DNA of 64,000 nt from Fibrella aestuarina BUZ 2 (GCF_000331105.1 NC_020054.1:1167698-1231697), one strand, 5' to 3'; shown: positions 8,647-17,308, counted from the stretch's first letter. Translations and numbers: made by a program. The notes: generated by a model from the sequence alone, not told the origin.

Positions 8647-10470
8647 CACCTGTTGCATCGTTTGCAGACGGCGGTAAACCCCTTCGTTGAGCAACAGGAG
8701 CTCGTCGTGGCGTCCACGCTCCACAATGCGCCCCTGGTTGATCACCAGAATCTCGTCGGCGTGCTGAATCGTGCTGAGGCGGTGGGCAATCACCAGCGTG
8801 GTGCGGTTGGCCATTAGGCGGGTAAGCGCCTCCTGCACCAATCGCTCCGATTCGGTATCCAGCGCCGACGTGGCTTCGTCCAGAATCAGAATGGGCGGGT
8901 TGCGCAGCACGGCCCGGGCGATACTGATGCGTTGCCGTTGCCCCCCGGATAGTTTGCTACCCCGGTCGCCGATGGTCGTGTGGTAGCCGTTGGGCATCTG
9001 GCTGATAAACTCGTGCGCGTTGGCAATCCGCGCCGCCTGTTCCACATCGGCCGCGCTGGCGTTGCTGCCAAAAGCGATATTGTTGAAAACGCTATCGTTG
9101 AACAGAATGCTCTCCTGCGTAACGATCCCCATCAGGTTACGAAGCGACGCCGTCTGGCAGTCGCGCAGGTCGTGTCCGTCGATACGTACCTGGCCCGCCG
9201 TAGGGTCGTAGAAACGCGGCACCAGATCGGCCAGCGTCGACTTACCCCCACCCGACGACCCGACGAGCGCGATGGTCTTGCCTTTCTGGAGCGTAAAACT
9301 GATATCCTTCAAAACGGGCGTGCCGGTTTCGTACGAAAACGAGACGTGCTCAAAGGCGATTTCGTGCTGAAAGTCGGTCAATTGGTAGGCGTTTGGCTTA
9401 TCGGTAATGGCCGGTTGGGTATCCATCAGATCCAGTACACGTTTGCCCGATACCAACCCCCGCTGCGACGCACTGAAGGCATTGGAAATATCTTTGGCCG
9501 GCCGCGTCACCTGCGAAAACAGGGCCAGGTACGTCACGAAGGCAGAAGCCGACAAGTCACTCTGCCCTGACAGCACCAGCGAACCGCCATACAGCAAAAT
9601 CCCCGACAACACCGCCACACCCATAAATTCGGAGAAGGGCGAGGCCAGCTCGCGCCGGTTGGCCAGCGCCCGGATCGCCTGCCGGTAGCCATTGTTTTCT
9701 TCTTGGAACTTGCCAACAATAAATGATTCCGCGTTGAAGCCCTTCACCACCCGCATGCCGCCAAAGGTCTCGTCGAGCACACTCATGAGGCCGCTGAGGC
9801 GCTGTTGCCCCTGCGTCGCGTCGCGCTTCATGCGCCGAACCAGCATGGCAATTACGCCGCCCGAAACAGGGATGACCAGGAAGGCCACCAGCGTGAGTTT
9901 GGTAGAAATCGTAAAGAGCGTGATCAGAAAGAAAACGAGGGTGAATACCTCTTTCGACGCCGCCGAGAGTGTGTTGGCAATAGATCCCTCTACCTCCTGC
10001 ACGTCGGTGGTAATGTGGGAGATGAGGGTGCCTTTGCGCTGATCGGAGAAGTAGCCGAGGTGCAGGCGTAAGGTCTGCGAAAAAACCGATTCCCGCAGGG
10101 TCGCCACCATGCGCGCCTTGAAATTTTCCAACTGTCTGGCCGACAGGTATTTGAACAGGTTGCTCAGCAGCACTGAACTAACGACCATCGCGCAAACGAA
10201 TTTCAGCGTGCCCACCTGCCCATATTGATGGAAGAAATACGAGAAGTAATAGTTGAACCAACCAACCCCATCCAGCAACGACTCGGGCCGAGGGTTCGCA
10301 CTCTGAAAATCAGCCAGCTTCGACTGGTTGAATAAGACGTTGAGGAGCGGAATCAGCAGCGCAAAATTGACCGTTGCAAACAGCGCCGCCAGTAGCGACG
10401 TCAGCACAAACGGCACCAGAAACCGCCCCAGCGGTCGGCCAAATGAAAGAAGGCGGAAATATGTATTCAT
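8644..10470 (-). CDS. ABC exporter, fused permease and ATPase (MsbA-like)
   Basis: 608-residue half-transporter that works as a homodimer in the cytoplasmic membrane. The N-terminal part (about 1-330) is a six-helix exporter domain. The nucleotide-binding domain follows, with Walker A GSSGGGKST near residue 405, signature LSGGQRQRISIARA near 507, Walker B ILILDEATSALD near 525 and switch His in VIAHRLSTI. The family includes lipid A flippases (MsbA), lipid and peptide exporters; the substrate is not evident, but a lipid or lipid A role is plausible. ATG at 10470. The short-chain dehydrogenase gene lies upstream on the same strand across a heptad repeat. Confidence 0.92.
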   Translation of the reverse strand: MNTYFRLLSFGRPLGRFLVPFVLTSLLAALFATVNFALLIPLLNVLFNQSKLADFQSANPRPESLLDGVGWFNYYFSYFFHQYGQVGTLKFVCAMVVSSVLLSNLFKYLSARQLENFKARMVATLRESVFSQTLRLHLGYFSDQRKGTLISHITTDVQEVEGSIANTLSAASKEVFTLVFFLITLFTISTKLTLVAFLVIPVSGGVIAMLVRRMKRDATQGQQRLSGLMSVLDETFGGMRVVKGFNAESFIVGKFQEENNGYRQAIRALANRRELASPFSEFMGVAVLSGILLYGGSLVLSGQSDLSASAFVTYLALFSQVTRPAKDISNAFSASQRGLVSGKRVLDLMDTQPAITDKPNAYQLTDFQHEIAFEHVSFSYETGTPVLKDISFTLQKGKTIALVGSSGGGKSTLADLVPRFYDPTAGQVRIDGHDLRDCQTASLRNLMGIVTQESILFNDSVFNNIAFGSNASAADVEQAARIANAHEFISQMPNGYHTTIGDRGSKLSGGQRQRISIARAVLRNPPILILDEATSALDTESERLVQEALTRLMANRTTLVIAHRLSTIQHADEILVINQGRIVERGRHDELLLLNEGVYRRLQTMQQV

Positions 10471-10479
10471 GGCTTAGTT

Positions 10480-10581
10480 AATGTACAATGCACGATGAAT
10501 ACTGCACAATGACCCTACTTTGAGATTCATACTGTCTAGCCAACAGAGTCAGTGTACATTCTTCATTGTGCATTGTACATT
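10480..10581. repeat. Heptad-built inverted repeat, TACAATG family
   Basis: Fills the gap between the SDR and ABC genes. The left arm from 10480 reads AATGTAC/AATGCAC/GATGAAT/ACTGCAC/AATGACC. The right arm ending at 10581 reads CATTCTT/CATTGTG/CATTGTA/CATT. The outer 14 bases of each arm are exact complements. It is the same family as the element at 14549-14662. Confidence 0.8.
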
Positions 10582-10583
10582 CA

Positions 10584-11258
10584 TCAAATATCGCCCAGCT
10601 GGGGGCGTAACAAAATTTCTTCCAGCACGGCGGTTTTGGGCAGCGAACAGGCCGTCCAGATCGCATCGGCTACGTCGGTGGGTTGCATAAACCGGTCGGC
10701 AGGCAGGTCGACTCCCTCCCAACTCGCCGTCAGCGTGGCGCCGGGCAATACAGCAGTAACGCGCACACCGCTGGGTTTAAGTTCCTCACGCAGCACCCGG
10801 CTCATGCCCAGCAGCGCAAACTTCGAGATACAATATGACCCGCCGTTGGTGTAGGCCGTGATGCTGGCCGTTGAGCACATCATAATAATATGGCCATCGC
10901 GCCGGGCCATCATATCGCCAACCAGGCCGCGCGTCAGGTGGTAGGCGCTGGCTACGTTGGTGTTCATCAACTGCTCAAACGTGCCCTCGGCTTCGTTGTG
11001 AATCTGCCCCGGCTGAAACGTACCTGTATTATTGACCAGCACGTCGACCGGCCGATTCAACCCGCGAACGTACTCAACCAGGGCATCCACACCCGCCCGG
11101 GTGCTCAGGTCGGCGGCAAACGGGAGCCGGTCGGGCCCATCGACATCGGCCACGTTGCGTGCGCACACAACTGCCTCGTAGCCTTCCTGCACAAATTTAT
11201 CGACGATGGCCCGGCCAATGCCCTTGGAGCCGCCCGTAACGACGATCAGTTTTTTCAT
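10584..11258 (-). CDS. Short-chain dehydrogenase/reductase
   Basis: 224-residue SDR enzyme, NAD(P)-dependent oxidoreductase of unknown substrate, cytoplasmic. Rossmann glycine motif VTGGSKGIGRAI (residues 7-18), NNTG at 76-79 (variant of NNAG), catalytic Ser129 and the Tyr142-x3-Lys146 pair in SYCISKFAL. The short length fits the classical SDR fold, with only a brief substrate loop. ATG at 11258. It is divergent from the yceD operon. A -7-like sequence (GACCTTTG on the minus strand, complement of 11262-11269, one mismatch) lies right at the start. Confidence 0.92.
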   Translation of the reverse strand: MKKLIVVTGGSKGIGRAIVDKFVQEGYEAVVCARNVADVDGPDRLPFAADLSTRAGVDALVEYVRGLNRPVDVLVNNTGTFQPGQIHNEAEGTFEQLMNTNVASAYHLTRGLVGDMMARRDGHIIMMCSTASITAYTNGGSYCISKFALLGMSRVLREELKPSGVRVTAVLPGATLTASWEGVDLPADRFMQPTDVADAIWTACSLPKTAVLEEILLRPQLGDI

Positions 11259-11282
11259 GCGGCAAAGGTCGGCGGAAATGCC

Positions 11283-11393
11283 GGAACGTGGATGACACGG
11301 ATGCCGTAGATAACTGCGGATTTTTGTATTCGTCGGACATCACCGCGTCAATGGACCTGCGCTAATCCATATAATGCGCGTCATCTGCGTTCC
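11283..11393. repeat. Inverted repeat with about 9-base units between divergent genes
   Basis: The left arm from 11283 reads in 9-base units (CGTGGATGA/CACGGATGC/CGTAGATAA/CTGCGGATT). The right arm ending at 11393 is the imperfect complement (…GCGCGTCATCTGCGTTCC). It is the same family as 36599-36713 and 38258-38359, all with an outer GGAACGCGGAT-type end. Confidence 0.7.
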
Positions 11394-11442
11394 CAACCCC
11401 GAAATTTCTAAGTTGCTGGTTCCCTGATTCAGAAAGAGTTCG

Positions 11443-11450
11443 TATCTTTG
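11443..11450 (+). promoter_or_regulatory. Predicted -7 element for the yceD-rpmF-plsX-fabH-efp-accBC cluster
   Basis: TATCTTTG is an exact TAnnTTTG match. A weak TTC sits 20 bases upstream at the -33 position. Transcription would begin about 18 bases before the GTG start at 11475. Confidence 0.55.
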
Positions 11451-11474
11451 CGGCCTTGTTAGCAAACGACTGAG

Positions 11475-12026
11475 GTGAACGCATTACGTCCATACGATAT
11501 CAACATTGCCGGTCTGGAAAATAAACGGTACGAGTACGACTTTACGTCGGACAAATCGTTTTTTCAAGTCCTTGAGCAGCAGCTGATTGGCGATGGCAAT
11601 GTGACCACGCACCTAGTACTCGATAAGTCAGAGACCATGATTCGGCTGGACTTCTCGATTCAGGGTAGTGTGGAACAGATTTGCGATCGCAGCCTTGATC
11701 CGTACGACGAATCAGTGGATACGAACCGGACGTTGTACCTCAAATTTGCTGACCGGAACGAGGAACTGACCGATGAAATTGAACTGATCGAGCGGAATAC
11801 GCAGACGATCAATGTGGCCCGCTACATCTTCGATTTCATTGTGCTGGCATTGCCCATGAAACGGCTGCACCCTCGGTTCCGGGCCACCGAAGAGGATGAC
11901 GACGAGGAGTCGGAAGGTAAATTGATTTATACCTCCGGTTCAACCACCGACGCCGACGAGACCAATGAAGAAACACCCGCAGTGGACCCCCGCTGGGAAG
12001 CCCTGCGTAAATTGAGTAATAATTAA
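11475..12026 (+). CDS. YceD/DUF177 family protein
   Basis: 183 residues. The family sits just upstream of rpmF in most bacteria and is connected with 23S rRNA/large-subunit accumulation. Visible features: the family's beta-rich N-terminal half (LDKSETMIRLDFSIQGSVEQICDRSLDPYD, with one Cys), a central region ending RYIFDFIVLALPMKRLHP, and a very acidic tail (EEDDDEESEG). The last part is usually C-rich or basic in other clades, so this tail is divergent. The start is GTG at 11475; no in-frame ATG precedes the conserved region. It is the first gene of the rpmF-plsX-fabH-efp-accBC run. Confidence 0.88.
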   Translation: MNALRPYDINIAGLENKRYEYDFTSDKSFFQVLEQQLIGDGNVTTHLVLDKSETMIRLDFSIQGSVEQICDRSLDPYDESVDTNRTLYLKFADRNEELTDEIELIERNTQTINVARYIFDFIVLALPMKRLHPRFRATEEDDDEESEGKLIYTSGSTTDADETNEETPAVDPRWEALRKLSNN

Positions 12027-12032
12027 TTGTAG

Positions 12033-12118
12033 AGTTTTCAGTCCACTGTCTTCTGTTTACTGTAATTCTGTAACGAGGGCCTTGGAAACTGAAAACAGCG
12101 AACTGAAAACTGTAAACT
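12033..12118. repeat. Heptad-built inverted repeat between yceD and rpmF
   Basis: Left arm units are AGTTTTC/AGTCCAC/TGTCTTC/TGTTTAC/TGTAATT from 12033. Right arm units are GAAACTG/AAAACAG/CGAACTG/AAAACTG/TAAACTG. AGTTTTCAGT (12033-12042) is inverted at 12102-12111. It shares the 11-mer ACTGTCTTCTG with the nuoK-nuoL element. Confidence 0.8.
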
Positions 12119-12123
12119 GACTT

Positions 12124-12318
12124 ATGGCACACCCCAAGCGACGCCACTCATCGACCCGCCGCGACAAACGCCGGACGCATTACAAAGCCACGCCTGTAAC
12201 GCTGGCTACCGACGCCTCAACGGGCGAAGTTCACGAGCGTCACCACGCCCACGTATTCGAAGGGAACCTCTTCTACCGTGGCAAAATGATCGTTGAAGGC
12301 TACAAAACAGTTTCATAA
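12124..12318 (+). CDS. rpmF: 50S ribosomal protein L32
   Basis: 64-residue L32 of the large ribosomal subunit. It starts MAHPKRRHSSTRRDKRRTHY, the canonical N-terminus (MAxPKxxxSxxRRxxRRxH). The zinc-binding Cys pairs of the C+ form are absent, so this is the zinc-independent form, with HERHHAH in the place of the metal loop. ATG at 12124. The order with yceD upstream and plsX downstream is conserved in many bacteria. A strong terminator-like hairpin follows at 12418-12463, so most transcripts may stop after rpmF. Confidence 0.96.
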   Translation: MAHPKRRHSSTRRDKRRTHYKATPVTLATDASTGEVHERHHAHVFEGNLFYRGKMIVEGYKTVS

Positions 12319-12413
12319 GTTTCGTTTCGACGTTTTCTGCAATGCTGCTTGCACTATGGCGGCGCCGATGCGGAGCAACCGAAAACGTAAAACCAGAAAC
12401 TGGTAAACTGAAG
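12319..12413. repeat. Weak inverted repeat after rpmF
   Basis: The left segment (about 12320-12345, GTTTCGTTTCGACGTTTTC) has an imperfect complement at about 12371-12413, sharing ACGTTTTC/GAAAACGT and GTTTC/GAAAC. It is less clear than the others and may be a decayed member. Confidence 0.4.
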
Positions 12414-12417
12414 CAGG

Positions 12418-12463
12418 TATTCCGCCGGCGTCTGACTCAGATGAAGGCGGAATACTTTTTTTT
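12418..12463 (+). terminator. Intrinsic terminator after rpmF
   Basis: TATTCCGCC (12418-12426) pairs with GGCGGAATA (12446-12454), with an inner TCTGA/TCAGA stem and a run of eight T at 12456-12463. It lies inside the gene cluster, so it may set the balance between rpmF and the lipid genes. Confidence 0.8.
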
Positions 12464-12593
12464 GGCCCCTCCCTGCTAATTTTACGCCCTTGTTCTACCG
12501 TTCGGAGCGTGGGGTATGTAAGGATGAGAGCACAAGACAACGGGTTTCGTCATTCCGATTCCTTCCCTTCGATTCACTGACCGATTGTATTCA

Positions 12594-13538
12594 ATGAAGA
12601 TTGCTGTGGACGCCATGGGTGGTGATTTTGCGCCAGATGCCATCATCGAAGGCGTAGCGTTAGCCATCAGAGCTGGCTTGCCTGATCAGGTTAGTATCGT
12701 CTTAATCGGTCAACAGGCTGTTATCGACGAGCAACTTCAACGGCACGGTGTAGCCAATCACCCAGCCCTTGAAGTCATGCATGCCGACGATGTGGTTGAG
12801 ATGGGCGAGCACCCCACCAAAGCCCTGTCGCAGAAGCCAAACTCGAGTATTAGCATTGGTTTCAAACTCCTGAAAGAAAAGCAGGTCGATGCCTTTTGCA
12901 GTGCCGGGAATACCGGTGCCATGCACGTGGGCGCACTGTTTAGTATCAAGGCAATTGAGGGCGTGATCCGCCCCTGCATTGCCGGCTTTGTTCCTCAGCT
13001 CAACGGCGGCACGGCCATTATGCTCGACATTGGGGCCAATGCCGATTGTAAACCCGAAATGCTGGCTCAGTTTGGCGAGTTAGGGTCTATTTACGCCCAG
13101 TACACGTTTGGCATCGATCAGCCCCGGGTGGCGCTGATGAACATTGGCGAAGAAGAGCAGAAAGGCTCGTTGATTGCGCAGGCTGCGCACCAGATGCTGA
13201 AAGAGTCGCGCCGCATCCATTTCGTGGGCAACATCGAAGGGAAAGACATGTTCCTGAACCGGGCCGACGTCATCGTGACCGACGGCTTCACGGGCAATGC
13301 CCTGTTCAAACTGGGCGAATCGTTTTACAATATTGTAACGGAACGGGGTTTCAACGACGAGTTTATCGACCGGACCAATTATGAATCGGTTGGCGGGAGT
13401 CCCATCATCGGGGTAAACGGCAACGTGATTATTGCCCACGGTATTTCGTCGGCAACGGCCATTAAAAATATGCTCAACTTAGCTATCCGGCAGGTTGAAG
13501 CCGATGCCCACCGGAAGATCGCTCAAGCGCTCAGCTGA
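12594..13538 (+). CDS. plsX: Phosphate acyltransferase PlsX
   Basis: 314-residue PlsX, which converts acyl-ACP to acyl-phosphate, the first step of glycerophospholipid synthesis by the PlsX/PlsY route, at the membrane surface. Family marks: MKIAVDAMGGDFAPDA at the N-terminus, GNTGAMH, LDIGANADCKPEMLAQF, NIGEEEQKGS, and GFTGNALFKLGE. Start at the ATG 12594; an upstream TTG at 12585 is less likely. fabH follows after 20 bases, so the two are co-transcribed. A terminator separates it from rpmF; no convincing promoter was found in between. Confidence 0.97.
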   Translation: MKIAVDAMGGDFAPDAIIEGVALAIRAGLPDQVSIVLIGQQAVIDEQLQRHGVANHPALEVMHADDVVEMGEHPTKALSQKPNSSISIGFKLLKEKQVDAFCSAGNTGAMHVGALFSIKAIEGVIRPCIAGFVPQLNGGTAIMLDIGANADCKPEMLAQFGELGSIYAQYTFGIDQPRVALMNIGEEEQKGSLIAQAAHQMLKESRRIHFVGNIEGKDMFLNRADVIVTDGFTGNALFKLGESFYNIVTERGFNDEFIDRTNYESVGGSPIIGVNGNVIIAHGISSATAIKNMLNLAIRQVEADAHRKIAQALS

Positions 13539-13558
13539 GGCCCCGTAAGTAAAAAACA

Positions 13559-14542
13559 ATGATGAGAGCAGCAATTACCGGTGTACATGGCTACGTACCT
13601 GACTACATTCTGACCAACGCGGAGTTGGAACGGATGGTAGACACCAATGATGAGTGGATTACCACACGCACCGGCATCAAAGAACGGCACATCCTGAAAG
13701 GCGAAGGCATGGGGTCGTCGCACATGGGCGCTGAGGCCGTTCGGGGGTTGCTAACAAAAACGAACACGGCTCCCGAAGACATCGACCTGCTGATTTGTGC
13801 CACCGTTACGCCCGACTACGTGTTTCCGGCCACCGCCAATCTGATTTGCGACATGGTAGGGATTCGAAACGTCGGCAGCTTCGATATTCAGGCCGCCTGC
13901 TCGGGCTTTTTGTACGCCCTCACCGTGGGGACGCAGTTTATCGAAAGCGGCAAATACCGCAAAGTGATTGTGGTTGGGGCCGATAAGATGTCATCGATTG
14001 TTGACTACACCGACCGCACCACCTGCGTGTTGTTTGGCGATGGCGCCGGGGCCGTGCTGCTCGAAGCCGCCGAAGAAGGCTACGGCATCGTCGACTCCAT
14101 CATCCGCTCAGATGGCGTGGGGCAGTATCATCTGTTCCAGAAAGCCGGGGGCAGCCGCTACCCGCCCACCCACGAGACCGTGGAGAAACGCTGGCACTAT
14201 GTGTATCAGGACGGCCCGTCGGTGTTTAAATTTGCCGTGAAAAATATGGCCGATGTGTCTGCCGAGATCATGCAACGAAACAACCTGAAAGGGAGCGACG
14301 TAGCCTGGCTGGTACCGCATCAGGCCAATAAACGCATTATCGACGCGACCGCCAACCGCATGGGTATCGGCTCTGATAAGGTAATGCTGAATATTCATAA
14401 GTACGGAAACACCACCGCAGCAACCATTCCCCTTTGCCTGTTCGATTACGAATCGAAGCTGAGCAAAGGCGATAACCTGGTGTTGGCCGCCTTTGGCGGC
14501 GGCTTCACCTGGGGAGCGGTTTATGTGAAGTGGAGCTATTAA
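13559..14542 (+). CDS. fabH: 3-oxoacyl-ACP synthase III
   Basis: 327-residue KAS III that condenses acetyl-CoA (or a branched primer) with malonyl-ACP to start fatty acid synthesis. Catalytic triad visible: Cys114 in QAACSGF, His254 in VPHQANKRI, Asn284 in KYGNTTAA. The N-terminal [15 protein letters not shown] and [14 protein letters not shown] blocks are typical. Two consecutive ATGs (13559, 13562) can start it. Bacteroidota often prefer branched primers, but specificity cannot be read here. It lies in the plsX-fabH-efp-accBC cluster. Confidence 0.97.
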   Translation: MMRAAITGVHGYVPDYILTNAELERMVDTNDEWITTRTGIKERHILKGEGMGSSHMGAEAVRGLLTKTNTAPEDIDLLICATVTPDYVFPATANLICDMVGIRNVGSFDIQAACSGFLYALTVGTQFIESGKYRKVIVVGADKMSSIVDYTDRTTCVLFGDGAGAVLLEAAEEGYGIVDSIIRSDGVGQYHLFQKAGGSRYPPTHETVEKRWHYVYQDGPSVFKFAVKNMADVSAEIMQRNNLKGSDVAWLVPHQANKRIIDATANRMGIGSDKVMLNIHKYGNTTAATIPLCLFDYESKLSKGDNLVLAAFGGGFTWGAVYVKWSY

Positions 14543-14548
14543 TCAAGT

Positions 14549-14662
14549 AATGTACAATGAAGAATGAATAAGGCACAATGGGAATTCGCGTTCCCTTTCA
14601 GCTGATAGTCAGCCGCATTATTCGTTCACGCATTGTACATTGTTCATTCTTCATTGTACATT
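14549..14662. repeat. Heptad-built inverted repeat between fabH and efp
   Basis: A perfect 20-base arm at 14549-14568 (AATGTACAATGAAGAATGAA) is inverted at 14643-14662. Left units are AATGTAC/AATGAAG/AATGAAT/AAGGCAC/AATGGGA. Right units CATTGTA/CATTGTT/CATTCTT/CATTGTA/CATTAGA/CATTATG run in phase up to the efp start codon (14670). It is the clearest example of the class. Confidence 0.9.
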
Positions 14663-14669
14663 AGACATT

Positions 14670-15233
14670 ATGGCAACGACCGCAGACATTCGGAACGGCT
14701 TAGTAATCAACTACAATAACGATCTTTTCCAGATCATCGAATTCCAACACGTGAAGCCCGGCAAAGGAGCCGCTTTCGTTCGTACCAAACTGAAAAACCT
14801 CTCGTCGGGCCGTGTTATCGACAACACCTTCAACGCGGGCGTAAGCATCACACCCGTTCGGGTGGAGCGCCGCAAGTTTCAGTTTCTCTACAAAGACGAA
14901 GCGGGCTACAACTTCATGGATCAGGAAACATTCGACCAAATCAATATCGACGAAAAGATCATTGATCAGGCCGACCTGATGAAAGAAGGGCAGGAAGTGG
15001 AGGTGTTGATCAACACCGAAAACGAAGCTCCGCTCACTTGCGAGCTGCCCGTTTCGGTTGAACTGGAAGTATCCTACGCCGAGCCCGGTCTGAAAGGCGA
15101 CACCGCCAACGGAGCGAAAAAGCGCGTACAGGTCGAGTCAGGGGCTATGATCAACGTACCCCTCTTCATCAATCAGGGTGATAAAATCCGCGTAGACACC
15201 CGCACGCGGGAGTATCAGGAACGAGTAAAATAA
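14670..15233 (+). CDS. efp: Elongation factor P
   Basis: 187-residue EF-P, which enters the ribosomal E site and relieves stalling at polyproline. The three-domain OB-fold architecture is full length. The tip loop VKPGKGAAFVRTKL places Lys32 at the site modified in other bacteria; no modification gene is near. The accB protein two genes on has a long Ala-Pro linker, but its prolines are mostly interrupted by alanine, so a direct link is not implied. ATG at 14670, inside the last heptad of the preceding repeat. Confidence 0.97.
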   Translation: MATTADIRNGLVINYNNDLFQIIEFQHVKPGKGAAFVRTKLKNLSSGRVIDNTFNAGVSITPVRVERRKFQFLYKDEAGYNFMDQETFDQINIDEKIIDQADLMKEGQEVEVLINTENEAPLTCELPVSVELEVSYAEPGLKGDTANGAKKRVQVESGAMINVPLFINQGDKIRVDTRTREYQERVK

Positions 15234-15237
15234 ATCA

Positions 15238-15335
15238 GTTTATAGGTTGGAGTTTACCGTCTGAAGTGGCTCCGCTGTACCACGGGAACGTACCCAGGTA
15301 GCGTAACTTCAGACGTCAGACACCAAACTATAAAC
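15238..15335. repeat. Heptad-built inverted repeat between efp and accB
   Basis: The 30-base left arm 15238-15267 (GTTTATA/GGTTGGA/GTTTACC/GTCTGAA) and right arm 15306-15335 (ACTTCAG/ACGTCAG/ACACCAA/ACTATAA) pair with about five mismatches around a 38-base centre. The units differ in sequence from those of its neighbours, but the design is the same. Confidence 0.85.
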
Positions 15336-15343
15336 CCTTGCTT

Positions 15344-15820
15344 ATGAGCACACAGGACATTCAACAGCTAATCGATTTTATCTCGAAATCGGGCCTCGAC
15401 GAGGTGAATATCGAGACCAGTGAACTCAAGATCAACGTGAAGCGGTCGGCTTCAGTAACGGTAGCGGCGGCTGCGCCAGCCCCCGTAGCGATCGCTGCCC
15501 CGGCTCCGGCGGCACCTGCCGCGGTCCCGGCTCAACCGGCCGCCGCTCCGGCACCAGCAGCGCCCGCCGCACCGGCTGCCAATCAGGTCACGATTAAATC
15601 GCCCATGATCGGGACGTTCTATCGGTCGTCGAATCCCGAGACGCCCTCGTTTGTTGAGGTGGGCGACGAGATTAAGCCCGGCAAGGTGGTGTGCATCATC
15701 GAAGCGATGAAACTCTTCAACGAAATTGAGTCGGAGATTTCAGGTCGTATCGTGAAAGTGCTGGTTGAAAACGCCACGCCTGTCGAGTACGATCAGCCGT
15801 TGTTTGTTGTCGAAATCTAA
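15344..15820 (+). CDS. accB: Biotin carboxyl carrier protein of acetyl-CoA carboxylase
   Basis: 158-residue BCCP, the swinging-arm carrier that moves carboxybiotin between AccC and the carboxyltransferase. Residues 1-35 are the N-terminal dimerising part. Residues 41-79 are an Ala/Pro-rich flexible linker. The biotinyl domain runs from about 80 to 158, with the biotin lysine Lys123 in EAMKLFNEI. ATG at 15344. accC follows after 104 bases, with an octad-built repeat in the gap. accA/accD are elsewhere. Confidence 0.96.
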   Translation: MSTQDIQQLIDFISKSGLDEVNIETSELKINVKRSASVTVAAAAPAPVAIAAPAPAAPAAVPAQPAAAPAPAAPAAPAANQVTIKSPMIGTFYRSSNPETPSFVEVGDEIKPGKVVCIIEAMKLFNEIESEISGRIVKVLVENATPVEYDQPLFVVEI

Positions 15821-15922
15821 AGAGTGAGGGAGTGAAAGCGTGAAAGAGTGGCTCGCTCTGTATGGGTACGTCCCTACCAAAGCCCGCTCTTTCACTCTTT
15901 CGCTCTTTCATTCTATCACTCT
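15821..15922. repeat. Octad-built inverted repeat between accB and accC
   Basis: Units are eight bases here: GAGTGAGG/GAGTGAAA/GCGTGAAA/GAGTGGCT on the left, CTCTTTCA/CTCTTTCG/CTCTTTCA/TTCTATCA on the right. The 30-base arm 15893-15922 pairs with 15821-15850 with five mismatches. It begins directly after the accB stop codon and ends two bases before the accC ATG. Confidence 0.88.
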
Positions 15923-15924
15923 TT

Positions 15925-17271
15925 ATGTTTAAGAAAATCCTAATCGCTAACCGGGGCGAGATCGCATTGCGTATCATCCGTACCTGTCGTGAGATGGGCA
16001 TCCGCACGGTAGCTGTTTACTCAACCGCCGACCGCGATAGCCTGCACGTGCGCTTTGCCGATGAGGCTGTCTGCATCGGTCCGCCAGTAAGTCGCCAATC
16101 GTATCTGAATATTCCCAGCATCATTTCGGCTGCGGAAGTAACCGGGGCCGATGCAATTCACCCGGGCTACGGATTCTTATCAGAAAACGCCGAATTCTCG
16201 CAAATCTGCGCCGATTACGGCATTAAGTTCATCGGGGCTACAGCCGAGCAAATCAACGCGATGGGCGACAAGGCTACGGCCAAAGCGACCATGAAAGCGG
16301 CGGGTGTGCCGGTTATTCCGGGTTCGGAAGGCCTGCTGGAAAGCATCGAGCAGGGCAAAGAGCTGGCTGCTGAGATGGGCTACCCGGTTATCATCAAAGC
16401 GACGGCTGGTGGTGGCGGACGTGGCATGCGGATTATCCGGGCCGAAGCTGAGTTTGAGAAAGCCTGGAACGACGCCCGGACCGAAGCCGGTGCTGCCTTT
16501 GGTAACGATGGCCTGTACCTGGAGAAGTTTGTCGAGGAGCCCCGCCACATCGAGATTCAGATTGTGGGCGACCAATACGGCAAAGTGTGCCACCTGTCGG
16601 AGCGCGATTGCTCGATTCAGCGGCGCCACCAGAAGCTGCTCGAAGAAACGCCTTCCCCCATCATGACCGACGACCTGCGGGAACGCATGGGCGCTGCCGC
16701 GATCAAAGGGGCGCAGTCGATTGGCTATGAAGGAGCAGGCACGATCGAGTTTCTGGTCGACAAATACAGCAACTTCTACTTCATGGAAATGAATACCCGT
16801 ATTCAGGTAGAACACCCGATTACGGAAGAAGTAACCGATTACGATCTGATCAAAGAACAGATCAAAGTGGCTGCCGGCGTGCCTATTTCGGGCAAAAACT
16901 ACACGCCGAAGCTGTTTGCGCTGGAGTGCCGGATCAACGCCGAAGATCCCGCCAACGGATTCCGCCCGTCGCCGGGTAAGATCACCAACCTGCATATTCC
17001 GGGTGGGCACGGTGTGCGTGTGGATAGCCACGTCTATGCGGGCTACACCATTCCGCCCAACTACGACTCGATGATTGCCAAGCTGATCGTATCGGGGCAG
17101 TCACGTGAGGAAGTGCTGACACGCATGAAGCGGGCGTTGCAGGAATTTGTCATCGAAGGCATTAAAACCACCATTCCGTTCCACATCAAAATGATGGACG
17201 ACCCCGGTTTCAAGTCGGGTCAGTTCACGACAGCGTACCTGGATACGTTTGATTTCAGCGTATTGAAATAA
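15925..17271 (+). CDS. accC: Biotin carboxylase subunit of acetyl-CoA carboxylase
   Basis: 448-residue ATP-grasp enzyme that carboxylates the biotin on AccB with bicarbonate and ATP. Blocks: [20 protein letters not shown] at the start, [11 protein letters not shown], the glycine-rich ATP loop [24 protein letters not shown], and the catalytic [19 protein letters not shown] region cut across the active site. ATG at 15925; the upstream open frame is repeat sequence. Last gene of the cluster, followed by two hairpins. Confidence 0.97.
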   Translation: MFKKILIANRGEIALRIIRTCREMGIRTVAVYSTADRDSLHVRFADEAVCIGPPVSRQSYLNIPSIISAAEVTGADAIHPGYGFLSENAEFSQICADYGIKFIGATAEQINAMGDKATAKATMKAAGVPVIPGSEGLLESIEQGKELAAEMGYPVIIKATAGGGGRGMRIIRAEAEFEKAWNDARTEAGAAFGNDGLYLEKFVEEPRHIEIQIVGDQYGKVCHLSERDCSIQRRHQKLLEETPSPIMTDDLRERMGAAAIKGAQSIGYEGAGTIEFLVDKYSNFYFMEMNTRIQVEHPITEEVTDYDLIKEQIKVAAGVPISGKNYTPKLFALECRINAEDPANGFRPSPGKITNLHIPGGHGVRVDSHVYAGYTIPPNYDSMIAKLIVSGQSREEVLTRMKRALQEFVIEGIKTTIPFHIKMMDDPGFKSGQFTTAYLDTFDFSVLK

Positions 17272-17276
17272 GAAGA

Positions 17277-17303
17277 CCTTACAGGTTTCCAAAACCTGTA
17301 AGG
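17277..17303. repeat. Short palindrome after accC
   Basis: CCTTACAGGTTT (17277-17288) is exactly inverted at 17292-17303 around a 3-base loop, with no T-run. It is separate from the terminator that follows. From memory, similar CCTTACAGGTTT palindromes are common in Bacteroidota intergenic DNA. Confidence 0.6.
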
Positions 17304-17308
17304 CCTGA

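Noticed and set aside
12319..12593. A promoter for plsX in the gap after the rpmF terminator
   Set aside because: Only near matches such as TAATTTTA with wrong spacing were found, so no call was made.
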